From NCBI RefSeq assembly GCF_040786275.1, contig NZ_JBFMVT010000002.1, positions 4,576,090-4,640,089 on the forward strand: 64,000 nt of DNA. Direction: 5' to 3'. Origin of the DNA: Buttiauxella gaviniae (GTDB lineage: Bacteria; Pseudomonadota; Gammaproteobacteria; Enterobacterales; Enterobacteriaceae). Numbering within the stretch: the first letter of the stretch is position 1; each line of letters begins with the position of its first letter. Below the pieces are notes generated by a model. The model saw only the letters and a program-made list of their open reading frames with translations. It was not told the DNA's origin and did no database searches. Below are positions 54,024 to 61,528 of the stretch, piece by piece. The position numbers were made by a program, and so were the translations under genes.

Positions 54024-55508
54024 TTATCCGACGCTGTGTTCGAGGCTAATGGCTAATAGTTTTTGTGCTTCCACCGCAAATTCGAGCGGCAGTTCCGAGA
54101 ACACATCTTTACAAAATCCATTGACTATCATTGAGATAGCATCATCCTGAGCAATCCCACGTTGCAGGCAGTAAAACAACTGGTCTTCGCCAATGCGCGA
54201 CGTTGTGGCCTCGTGCTCAAGCTGAGCGGTATTGTTTCGGCATTCCACGTACGGGAAGGTGTGCGCCCCGCTATCCGGGCCAATCAGCATAGAATCACAC
54301 TGCGTGAAGTTACGGGCGTTGGTCGCGGTCGGCATGATTTTCACCAAGCCGCGATAGCTGTTCTGACTGTGCCCGGCGGAGATCCCTTTGGAGATAATCG
54401 TCGATTTGGTGTTTTTGCCGATGTGGATCATCTTGGTACCGGTATCTGCCTGCTGATGGCCCGCCGTCAGCGCCACGGAGAAGAACTCGCCGATGGAGTT
54501 ATCCCCGCGCAGGATCACACTCGGGTATTTCCAGGTAATCGCCGAGCCGGTTTCAGACTGCGTCCAGGACATTTTGCTGTTCGCCCCTTCGCACAACGCA
54601 CGCTTGGTCACGAAGTTCAAAATGCCGCCAGTGTTGCCATCGCCCGGGAACCAGTTCTGTACGGTCGAATATTTTACTTCCGCATCTTTATGGATGATCA
54701 CTTCCACTACCGCCGCGTGAAGCTGATAGCTGTCGCGAACCGGAGCTGAACACCCTTCGATATAGCTGACGTAGCTGCCTTCATCCGCCACCAAAATAGT
54801 GCGTTCGAACTGACCGGTTTTCTCGGCGTTGATACGGAAATAGGTCGAGAGTTCCATCGGGCAACGCACGCCTTTTGGCACATAGATAAAGGTACCGTCG
54901 GATGCTACTGCGGCGTTGAGCGCGGCGAAGAAGTTGTCGTTACTCGGCACCACGGTGCCCAAGTACTTTTGCACCAGTTCAGGGAACTCATGAATCGCCT
55001 CGCCAAACGAGCAGAAAATAATGCCCTGTTCGGAGAGTTTTTCACGGTAAGTAGTGGCTACAGAAACGGAGTCAAAAATCGCGTCCATGGCGATGTCCGA
55101 GCCTTCGCGAACCGGCACGCCAAGCTGCTTGAACGCCTCTTCAACTTCACCGGTCAGATACGCATTGCTGCCAGGCTGCTGGACAGCACCGGGCTGCGAT
55201 TCACAGTTGTCATCACAGCTTCCGCACGATGGCGCGGAGTAATAACTGTAATCCTGGTAGTTCAGCTTCTCGTAATTCGCCTTCAACCAGTGCGGCTCTT
55301 CCATTTCCAGCCAGGCACGATAAGCGCTCAGACGAAATTCAAGCATCCACTCCGGCTCATTACGCCGCGCAGAGATCGCCCGCACCACATCTTCATTGAT
55401 GCCATGCGCCATTTCGTCGGTTTTCAACTGGGTGAAAAAGCCTTCTTTATAATGATGGCTACCTGCCCAGGTTTGCACTTCTTCAGACGTTTCAGTATTA
55501 CGTGACAT
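54024..55508 (-). CDS. sufB: SufB, Fe-S scaffold complex subunit
   Basis: 494 aa (E. coli 495). An N-terminal CxxCxxxC-type cluster ([11 protein letters not shown] near 102) and the C-terminal scaffold Cys in [10 protein letters not shown] (near 405) are present. It forms the site where clusters are built with SufC and SufD. It lies 8 nt after sufA. Confidence 0.97.
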   Translation of the reverse strand: MSRNTETSEEVQTWAGSHHYKEGFFTQLKTDEMAHGINEDVVRAISARRNEPEWMLEFRLSAYRAWLEMEEPHWLKANYEKLNYQDYSYYSAPSCGSCDDNCESQPGAVQQPGSNAYLTGEVEEAFKQLGVPVREGSDIAMDAIFDSVSVATTYREKLSEQGIIFCSFGEAIHEFPELVQKYLGTVVPSNDNFFAALNAAVASDGTFIYVPKGVRCPMELSTYFRINAEKTGQFERTILVADEGSYVSYIEGCSAPVRDSYQLHAAVVEVIIHKDAEVKYSTVQNWFPGDGNTGGILNFVTKRALCEGANSKMSWTQSETGSAITWKYPSVILRGDNSIGEFFSVALTAGHQQADTGTKMIHIGKNTKSTIISKGISAGHSQNSYRGLVKIMPTATNARNFTQCDSMLIGPDSGAHTFPYVECRNNTAQLEHEATTSRIGEDQLFYCLQRGIAQDDAISMIVNGFCKDVFSELPLEFAVEAQKLLAISLEHSVG

Positions 55509-55516
55509 AATCCCGC

Positions 55517-55885
55517 CTACACCCCAAAGCTTTCACCGCAGCCGCATTCGTGCTGTGCTTTTGGGTTGTTAAATTTGAAAATTTCATTTAATCCTTCGCG
55601 CACATAATCGACTTCCGTTCCGTCGATAAACGGCATCGCTGATAGGGGAACCCACAGTTTTGCGCCGTCTGTTTCAAAAAGGAGATCTTCCGGCTTCGGC
55701 TCTTTAACCGTATCCAGTACGTAACCAAACCCCGCGCATCCGGTCTGTTTAATGCCCAGACGCACACCGAGAAAGCACGGTTGTTGGCTTGCCAGTTTGC
55801 GAATATGTGCCGCCGCATCAGGGGTTAGCGTTAATCCCTGCCAGACATGTTCATTGGGATCGAAGCTACCGGTTTGCACATCCAT
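55517..55885 (-). CDS. sufA: SufA, A-type Fe-S carrier
   Basis: 122 aa as in E. coli. The three cluster-binding Cys are in [10 protein letters not shown] and the C-terminal CGCGESFGV. It carries newly made clusters to target proteins. It is the first gene of the suf operon, with a Fur box 49 bp upstream. Confidence 0.97.
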   Translation of the reverse strand: MDVQTGSFDPNEHVWQGLTLTPDAAAHIRKLASQQPCFLGVRLGIKQTGCAGFGYVLDTVKEPKPEDLLFETDGAKLWVPLSAMPFIDGTEVDYVREGLNEIFKFNNPKAQHECGCGESFGV

Positions 55886-56307
55886 AGTTCACCTCTTCAT
55901 GTTTTCCGCCCAAAGGCCAACGCCCTATGTTAATGATAACTATTATCAATACAACATCCTGTTAACAGGGGTATTCGCGAAATGCTGCATTTTTGGGCGT
56001 CTTTATTAAGGATAGACCCTGCTGAAACTCTTGCAGGGGGTGAAATGTGCTATTTAAGCTGATGAAAGAAAGGGAGTTTATTTCGTTATAGAAAGCTTAG
56101 CGGGTAGAAAAGAGAAGATGTATAGAAAATACCAATTTATGTAATCAGTGGTTCCTGCTAGCGCGGTGATTTTCGCCATCAATACATACAGCACACTTGT
56201 TCAATCAGGGAGTGGTATGCAGTCACAACATAAGCTATTTTCATTTTCATCAAACAAACCTCACCCTTATTTTACTAAGGGCTTATCTGACTAGAAAAAG
56301 GTCTTTT
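55886..56307. other. Divergent sufA / iraP-like regulatory gap
   Basis: 422 bp with no gene. The left end holds the suf control region with its Fur box. The right end holds a small hairpin CCCTTA TTTTAC TAAGGG at 56264-56281, about 14 nt before the ribosome site of the iraP-like gene. The middle is featureless to me; a small RNA cannot be excluded. Confidence 0.5.
55930..55950. promoter_or_regulatory. Fur box upstream of sufA
   Basis: TGATAACTATTATCA at 55934-55948 is a good match to the GATAAT-type inverted repeats bound by Fur. It fits known iron repression of suf. OxyR, IscR and IHF sites known in E. coli were not resolved by eye. Confidence 0.75.
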
Positions 56308-56643
56308 ATGAAAAACTTGATATTGGGTGTGATAGCAAAAATTTCTAAAATGGATGCTGAAGCCAAGCAACTGGCTGCAAAAGTTGAAGCTCAGTCTTTG
56401 CTTATCGGGGCACTATTACTGACCATTGGTAAAAATGGCGGTATGAATGAAATGCTTGAAAACGTCAGAAAAGCAATCAACGCAGCTTTAGATGCGGCTG
56501 ATACCCCCTTGAAGAGCGACGCTGAGATATTACTGAATGAATTCAATAATCTTCTTTTGTTAACGCAACTGCTGGAAACAAATGATGCAGACATTGATAT
56601 TGACGCTCTGAGAAGCATGCCTGGAGAAAAAACGGCTGAGTAA
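56308..56643 (+). CDS. IraP-like anti-adaptor (RpoS stabiliser) candidate
   Basis: 111 aa from the ATG at 56308 with AAAAAGG upstream; a longer frame from 56197 has an unrelated N-terminus. MKNLILGVIAKISKMDAEAK followed by QLAAKVEAQ aligns with E. coli IraP ([20 protein letters not shown], then ELCAQVEAL), and the later LLNEFNNLLLL parallels the IraP helix. IraP (86 aa) binds RssB and protects RpoS from ClpXP during phosphate or Mg2+ starvation. This copy is about 25 residues longer at the C-terminus and lies beside suf rather than phoA. The identification rests on remembered sequence and needs a profile search. Confidence 0.6.
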   Translation: MKNLILGVIAKISKMDAEAKQLAAKVEAQSLLIGALLLTIGKNGGMNEMLENVRKAINAALDAADTPLKSDAEILLNEFNNLLLLTQLLETNDADIDIDALRSMPGEKTAE

Positions 56644-56772
56644 GTTTAGGTGTAAAATATCTGAGGGCATGAAAATATCTGGTAAGGCATGCCCACAGTT
56701 CATTGAATTTAATTTCGCCAATAACCATATACAAATGAAGGATATTTAATTCACCATTGCAGTTGGTAAGCC

Positions 56773-56934
56773 TTAATACCCTGCAGCTTTGTTAGCCGCT
56801 TTTATACGATTATCTCTGGCGTCTTTTTGGTTTTTATCAGTCGCCTGCATGATTCCACCAGCGGCCTCCACCCAGTCACTCGCTGTACACCCGGATAATA
56901 TCAGGCTCAACATAAGCGCGAAAATAGACTTCAT
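56773..56934 (-). CDS. Small lipoprotein of 53 residues
   Basis: A short gene with ATG at 56934 and AGGGAA upstream. It encodes MKSIFALMLSLILSGCTASD and then a short basic helical tail ending KAAGY. The lipobox LSGC with Cys at residue 16 is canonical. The size and form are typical of small entericidin-like or stress-linked outer-membrane lipoproteins, but I do not recognise the family. It stands alone between the iraP-like gene and the HbpS-like gene. Confidence 0.65.
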   Translation of the reverse strand: MKSIFALMLSLILSGCTASDWVEAAGGIMQATDKNQKDARDNRIKAANKAAGY

Positions 56935-57115
56935 TTTAATTCCCTAATTTCCCATCAATGTATAAAAAACGTCCGTGTAATACTCAGAGTATTTGACGCT
57001 CAATATTTTATTTTGACAAAAAATTTTAACATGGGCAAAGGGGAATATTTTCACTGTTGCTTTTAGCCGTCACGTTGCAGGTGAAAATATGCCTGCAACG
57101 TGACGAAAATCTTTA

Positions 57116-57616
57116 TCAGGATGCGTTGAGGACTGCTTTATTCGCCTCAAGAGCATCAACCGCACATTGCTGATCCAAATGACCGCCCGGCGCACCGCCA
57201 ATACCAATTGCGCCGATAGTCTGATTATCGACTTTAACCGGTACCCCACCCCCTAATAGCAGGAAGCCTGGAATGTCACGCATATTCTGCGCACCGGCGT
57301 TATCCTGCGCACTCTTCATAACGTCGCCAGTGGCATTTCTGGTGGTCAGAGCGGTATACGCTTTCATACGGCTGGCTTCAACGGTATGAGGGCCTGCGTT
57401 ATCCATGCGTTTTACTATTTTCACAACGCCTGCACGGTCCACAACGGTTACCGCAACATTGTAGTTTTTGGCGCTACAAGCCTGAATGGCGCTTTGAGCG
57501 AGCTTATCGGCAAACTCCAGTGAGAGATTTTTTTCAGTCAACACGCTGCTGGCAAAAGCGGGCATTGCTACGGCGCTACTGAATAAGGCTGCCGCTAACA
57601 AGATGGATTTTTTCAT
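57116..57616 (-). CDS. Secreted HbpS/GlcG-family (DUF336-type) protein
   Basis: 166 aa from the ATG at 57616 with GAGGGAAG upstream. A Sec signal (MKKSILLAAALFSSAVAMPA, cut after AFA) is followed by a GlcG/HbpS-like domain: VAVTVVDRAGVVKIVKRMDN near residue 55, SRMKAYTA near 82 and the Gly-rich end GAIGIGGAPGGHLDQQC near 138. Streptomyces HbpS binds haem and modulates the SenS-SenR two-component system. Here the gene follows a two-component pair on the same strand after 101 bp, which suggests a similar accessory role. Confidence 0.8.
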   Translation of the reverse strand: MKKSILLAAALFSSAVAMPAFASSVLTEKNLSLEFADKLAQSAIQACSAKNYNVAVTVVDRAGVVKIVKRMDNAGPHTVEASRMKAYTALTTRNATGDVMKSAQDNAGAQNMRDIPGFLLLGGGVPVKVDNQTIGAIGIGGAPGGHLDQQCAVDALEANKAVLNAS

Positions 57617-57717
57617 GGTTTCTTCCCTCAACTCGGAGTGTTTAATTTACAGGAGTTACGGTAATCAACTATTGAAGACGAAACTATTCGGGCGAATACC
57701 TGGTAAACCAGGTAATT

Positions 57718-58332
57718 TTACGTAGTCCCTTTAAGACCGCCATAGATTTTAATCAGCTTAGCTAGCGAGTTAATTTCCAGCCTGGCAAATAAACTGGCGC
57801 GATGCGCTTCGACAGTTCGTGGCGACAACGAAAGATCTCGCGCCATCTCTTTGTTGGATTTTCCCTGAATAATCAGCGCCATGACTTCCTGTTCGCGGGC
57901 TGAAAGTGTTGCCAGTTTCGCCTGTAAATCAGCCTGGCTTTCCCGTTGTTGCTGGCTCTCTTTTTGCTGTTCCAGGGCGGCACCCACCGTTTCAAGCAGC
58001 AAATCGGCGTCGATGGGTTTGGTCAGAAACTCAAAGGCTCCGTTCTTAAATGCCCGACGGCAAAGATCGATACTACCGTGTCCCGTCATCATGATAACCG
58101 GCAAGGTACTGCCCATTTGCTGCCAGTTTTCCAGCAGCGTAATGCCCGATTTTCCCGGCATCCGAATATCCAGCAGCAAGCAGCCGTTCAGGCTTTGCAA
58201 ATCAGGTTCAGATTCCTGAAAGCGTTGCACGCTATCGTAGGTTTGCGTCTCCCAGCCCATCGTTGCCAGCAGCGCACTTAACGAAAAGCGTATTGCTTCG
58301 TCATCGTCAATAAGATAGATACGTTGCCCCAT
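57718..58332 (-). CDS. FixJ/TtrR-type response regulator
   Basis: 204 aa from the ATG at 58332, which shares a base with the kinase stop (TAATG). The receiver domain has the acidic pocket at residues 9-11, phospho-acceptor D55 in LLLDIRMPG, Thr in MMTGHG and Lys in LTKPID. A LuxR-type helix-turn-helix (LSAREQEVMALIIQGKSNKE near 145) closes the protein. It is paired with the adjacent kinase. The regulon is unknown; the HbpS-like gene next door is a likely target. Confidence 0.88.
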   Translation of the reverse strand: MGQRIYLIDDDEAIRFSLSALLATMGWETQTYDSVQRFQESEPDLQSLNGCLLLDIRMPGKSGITLLENWQQMGSTLPVIMMTGHGSIDLCRRAFKNGAFEFLTKPIDADLLLETVGAALEQQKESQQQRESQADLQAKLATLSAREQEVMALIIQGKSNKEMARDLSLSPRTVEAHRASLFARLEINSLAKLIKIYGGLKGTT

Positions 58333-59654
58333 TACGCCCCCTTTTGAGTAAGTGGGAAAATCACCGTAAAACATGCGCCTCCGGCGGCACTGTTTTCAGC
58401 CTGAATGCTGCCATTAAGCCGCTGAACTAAGGTTTCGGTCAGCGCCATTCCAAGCCCAAGCCCCTCTTTGCGGGTCGTGAAGAAAGGCATAAAAACTTGC
58501 TCCAGCGCCTGTTCGCTCAGCCCTGGGCCGCCATCCGTTACCGTCAAAATGATACTGTTTGCGGTTTCGCTAGCATTGATCTCGACCCAGGCTTTCCCCT
58601 GCGCTATTTGCTGCTGCGCCTGAATCGCATTATTGAGCAGGTTATGGAATATCTGCTCAATCCCCAACGGAGAGGCTATCAGCGGTGGCAGTGTTTCAGG
58701 AGTGTGATTAATCACTGTGACTTTACCGCGCTCAATTTCATTTCCTAAAAGTATCACCACACGGTCCCAAACCTCCCGCAGGTTAACTGGCTGTAAGGGC
58801 TGCTCCTCGCTATTCAATTTTTCCCGGAACGCCAGCAACAGCGCGCTGATTCGTTTTGTTTGCATAACTGAAGCATCAAGCAACGGTTGTGCTTTTTCGG
58901 CCTGCTGATGGGCAATAAGCCGTTGTGCCGTTTGTGAATAACTGAGAATAGCGGTGAGCGGCTGATTTAGCTCATGCACCATCCCCGCCGCTATCTCACC
59001 CATCGCATTCAGGCGCGCCAGCTCTGAAAAGTGAGCGCGTAAATCGGCGATATTGCGCTGGCGTTTGGTCATCTGATATTGAGTATAAAAGTAGATTGCC
59101 GCCGCCCAGAAGCCGCCCACCAGGACCAGCATTAACCAGGGCAAGCCTCGCCAGTCAGGATTATTGGTTACCGCAAGATTGAGTGGTTGAGAAGGACTTG
59201 CCACCTCTTTCTCCCAGCGCCACCAATCCCCTTTCCCTTCAGCGCCCTGAGTCAGAAGCGGTGTACCTCGCCAGCTTAAACTAAAGTGGCGAAATTTCTG
59301 CGTACGGACGAAATCAGCCAACAAGGTAGGTAAATCAATGAGTAAAGAACCTTGCGGTGAATTTATCCAGTACGTTCCGGCTCGTGCGGGATTAATGTCC
59401 GGGCGCGGCGGTTCATGAGGCTTAGTTTGCCAACGTAAAATATAGGGGAACTTTTGCTGCACAACCGCCGGGTCGCTGCTGTTAGAAAGCAGCGCGAGAA
59501 TGACATCGTTTTGCGAAAGCTTAACCGTGATATCACGATACAGAATCCGAAACTCCGCGCTTTGTTCCTCATACTGCTGATTCAACGCGTAGAAAACCAC
59601 ACCGCCGCCAGACAGCACGGTAAGGGTCAGCCAGATGAGTACCTTTTTGAACAT
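58332..59654 (-). CDS. Sensor histidine kinase with periplasmic domain
   Basis: 440 aa from the ATG at 59654 (AGGGA upstream; a GTG at 59678 is an alternative). Membrane segments at about 5-24 and 172-192 bound a periplasmic domain of about 145 residues. The H-box GMVHELNQPLTAI has His-227; N (NLLNNAIQA), G1 (DGGPGL), F (FFTTRKEG) and G2 (GLGLGMAL) boxes are intact. It is of the FixL/DctB/TtrS kinase type. The periplasmic part is the likely contact for the HbpS-like protein or its ligand. Confidence 0.88.
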   Translation of the reverse strand: MFKKVLIWLTLTVLSGGGVVFYALNQQYEEQSAEFRILYRDITVKLSQNDVILALLSNSSDPAVVQQKFPYILRWQTKPHEPPRPDINPARAGTYWINSPQGSLLIDLPTLLADFVRTQKFRHFSLSWRGTPLLTQGAEGKGDWWRWEKEVASPSQPLNLAVTNNPDWRGLPWLMLVLVGGFWAAAIYFYTQYQMTKRQRNIADLRAHFSELARLNAMGEIAAGMVHELNQPLTAILSYSQTAQRLIAHQQAEKAQPLLDASVMQTKRISALLLAFREKLNSEEQPLQPVNLREVWDRVVILLGNEIERGKVTVINHTPETLPPLIASPLGIEQIFHNLLNNAIQAQQQIAQGKAWVEINASETANSIILTVTDGGPGLSEQALEQVFMPFFTTRKEGLGLGMALTETLVQRLNGSIQAENSAAGGACFTVIFPLTQKGA

Positions 59655-59964
59655 TGAGTCCCTATTCTTATCTTTCACCGCCAGGATTTACCCAGCCAGA
59701 TTCACGCTTGTTTTCCAAACGTTAGCAGAAATGCCTTCGTTCGTCTCACCCGCCATGATGCATATAAAGATGAAAATGAATTATTTGCGAGGCGCTTTCC
59801 ACAAACCTTTTAAGCACATTTTTTTACAGTGCCGATAAATTTAAAGTCACCCGTGCAAATTGATACGGTATCCAAATCAACACCAAACTTCGTACTGTGT
59901 ACGAAAAAAAACGATTGACACTCGCACACAGTACGATTAAAAATAGACCGCAAGGACAACGCGC
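59655..59964. other. Gap between the kinase gene and the toxin-antitoxin pair
   Basis: 310 bp. The left half is promoter space for the minus-strand kinase operon with no site I recognise; the right half (59889-59943) holds the toxin-antitoxin promoter with its inverted-repeat operator. Confidence 0.5.
59889..59943 (+). promoter_or_regulatory. Toxin-antitoxin promoter with inverted-repeat operator
   Basis: CGTACTGTGT (59891-59900) and ACACAGTACG (59926-59935) form a 10-bp perfect inverted repeat. Between them lies -35 TTGACA (59915-59920), with a candidate -10 TAAAAA at 59938-59943 after 17 bp. The right arm lies in the spacer, so antitoxin or complex binding would block the promoter. Confidence 0.7.
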
Positions 59965-60333
59965 ATGATGGAATATTTTGAGTTTGTCGAAACGCCAACA
60001 TTTGTCAGGCAGCGCGAAGGTTTGCTGGATGATGACACCTTCCAACAGCTTCAGGAGTATTTGATCAGGCAACATGTGGTCGGCGACACAATAAGGAACA
60101 CCGGGGGCTGCAAGAAACTCAGATGGAATCGCCCCGGTACAGGAAAACGTGGCGGCGTGCGGGTTATCTATTACGCAGTGACTTCCAAAGGCCGGCTTTA
60201 TCTGCTGACGATTTACGCAAAAAACGTCAAGGACGATATGACGGAAGCGGAAAAAGCCGTATTCAAGCGGTTAACGGAACATCTGGATCAGGCATTATCA
60301 ATTCTTCATCACGAAGATTTAAGGACAACATGA
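59965..60333 (+). CDS. RelE/HigB-type toxin
   Basis: 122 aa, type II toxin of the RelE/ParE superfamily as found upstream of NadS-type antitoxins. Typical core: KLRWNRPGTGKRGGVRVIYY near residue 52 and LYLLTIYAKNVKDDMTEAEK near 78. Toxins of this group cleave mRNA on the ribosome. AAGGA precedes ATGATG (59965 or 59968). It overlaps the antitoxin gene by ATGA and comes first, the order of the higBA group. Confidence 0.85.
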   Translation: MMEYFEFVETPTFVRQREGLLDDDTFQQLQEYLIRQHVVGDTIRNTGGCKKLRWNRPGTGKRGGVRVIYYAVTSKGRLYLLTIYAKNVKDDMTEAEKAVFKRLTEHLDQALSILHHEDLRTT

Positions 60334-60623
60334 TGGATAAGCAACTTTTCGAAGAACTTGTGCAAAGCATGGAAGAGATGGTGGCTATTGAAAAAGGCGA
60401 AATGCAGCCAGCACGAGTCCATCGCCACGCAATTCCCAATGTAAAAGCTTTACGTGAAACCAGCGGTTTAAAACAAGAAGAGTTCGCCCAGGCGGTTGGC
60501 GTGAGCCCCTCTCTGGTACAAAGCTGGGAACAAAAGCGTCGAATTCCTTCCGGGCCATCACTCAAAATATTACTGATGCTGGAGCATAATCCGGCGGTGA
60601 TTAATGTGCTGCTGGCGCTTTAA
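60330..60623 (+). CDS. NadS-family antitoxin (HTH)
   Basis: 97 aa (or 96 from the ATG at 60333, which is better spaced from AAGGA). A Cro/C1-type helix-turn-helix ALRETSGLKQEEFAQAVGVS then SLVQSWEQKRRIPSG lies in the C-terminal half; the N-terminal half (MDKQLFEELVQSMEEMVAIE) is the toxin-binding part. It should neutralise the RelE-like toxin and repress the shared promoter. Confidence 0.87.
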   Translation: MMDKQLFEELVQSMEEMVAIEKGEMQPARVHRHAIPNVKALRETSGLKQEEFAQAVGVSPSLVQSWEQKRRIPSGPSLKILLMLEHNPAVINVLLAL

Positions 60624-60778
60624 TGTATTTACCAATCATTCTTCATGATTATTATTCGGCGCACATTGATTAGTTCCAGACGGCTATTTTTCAGTAATTG
60701 CAATAATTGAAAGTATTTTGCGAGCGGCTTTCAAAGTGAAGAAAGCTACTCTTTTTTGGTAATGGGTTAGCAATATAT
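60624..60778. other. Gap after the toxin-antitoxin pair
   Basis: 155 bp, AT-rich, with no gene. The right end carries a weak promoter candidate for the C4-like RNA: TTGGTA (60756-60761) and TTTATA (60779-60784) with 17-bp spacing. Confidence 0.4.
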
Positions 60779-60785
60779 TTTATAC

Positions 60786-60862
60786 GCACCTGCAAAATCA
60801 GGTGCCAGGATTGGCGTCCTGAATCTTAGTAGAGACACATGCATTTAATTCTTATGCATGTT
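60786..60862 (+). ncRNA. C4-antisense-RNA-like element (phage P1/P4 immunity type)
   Basis: Three hairpins follow in a row: GCACCTG-CAAAAT-CAGGTGC (60786-60805), CAGGA-TTGGCG-TCCTG (60806-60821), and ACATGCAT...ATGCATGT (60837-60861), with ATCTTAGTAGAG between the last two. This arrangement, immediately before an Icd/Ash-like frame, is that of the C4 antisense RNA of P1/P7 and the cI RNA of P4, which act on the leader of their own operon. The assignment is by recalled structure; a covariance search would decide. Confidence 0.55.
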
Positions 60863-60912
60863 TAGCTCCATTACTTCATAGCGATCGGGTTATACTCGCG
60901 TTGCAAGTAGTA

Positions 60913-61047
60913 ATGGTGAGCTGGATGGGGGCATCATGAGATGCGCCGATGTCTGCTAAGGTCGGTACGCCAACCCTATCCAGCCCACCACCAGCGAACT
61001 TGGCGTTTCCTGCGGTGGTTTTAAAACGCTTAGCAGAGAACATCCGT
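60913..61047 (+). pseudogene. Icd/Ash-like phage frame broken by an in-frame TGA
   Basis: From 60913 the frame reads MVSWMGAS, then TGA at 60937-60939, then DAPMSAKVGTPTLS, which resembles the MVGWMGAS-GAPVS...AGNPNP pattern of Icd-like/Ash proteins of P1 and P4-type elements. The frame then runs without further stop into the gene at 61048. It may be a decayed leader gene, or the stop may be part of control. Confidence 0.5.
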
Positions 61048-61479
61048 ATGAAATCTTTATTTTCGAATCCAGTAGTAATCAGCACCAAAAATCTCGACAT
61101 TATCGATCTCGCCGAACGCTGCGAATTATTAGCCGATATACTGATTGATAGCGAAACCCCAGCCGAATGCAAAGTGCTTTGCCAACATCTTTATGCCCAT
61201 CTGGATGCGTTAAAAGAGAATCTTGATAAACCATTGTCTACCGCACTTATCGAGCAATTATCTGTCAATCATCCATCAGAATTCCCCGCTTCCCAGGTGT
61301 TTGCGGATTCCGATGATTTATGTGATTACAGCCAGGCGCTAACGCACGTGCTTATCTGCCATGCGTTATCACGACAAACGTCACAGCTAATCAGCGGGCT
61401 GTTGATGAGGCTGGTCAATACTCTGGTAGATGATTTGAAAACGCCGCGATTCTTGCGGACTCAGGTTCAAATGGCGTAG
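61048..61479 (+). CDS. Unknown protein downstream of the C4/Icd-like leader
   Basis: 143 aa from the ATG at 61048 (an in-frame ATG at 60949 would give 176 aa including the Ash-like segment). It is mostly helical and soluble: SLFSNPVVISTKNLDIIDLA near the start, then ERCELLADILIDSETPAECK. No motif is recognised. In P1 the gene after icd is the antirepressor ant, but this protein does not look like Ant. It ends 14 nt before a hairpin shared with hsdS. Confidence 0.55.
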   Translation: MKSLFSNPVVISTKNLDIIDLAERCELLADILIDSETPAECKVLCQHLYAHLDALKENLDKPLSTALIEQLSVNHPSEFPASQVFADSDDLCDYSQALTHVLICHALSRQTSQLISGLLMRLVNTLVDDLKTPRFLRTQVQMA

Positions 61480-61492
61480 CAGTCACTCGAGC

Positions 61493-61519
61493 AAAGCTCT
61501 CTGCCAGGCAGAGAGCTTT
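61493..61519. terminator. Hairpin between the unknown gene and hsdS
   Basis: AAAGCTCTCTGCC A GGCAGAGAGCTTT: 13-bp perfect stem between converging genes; AAA and TTT flanks suit bidirectional use. Confidence 0.8.
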
Positions 61520-61528
61520 CAGCCAAAG

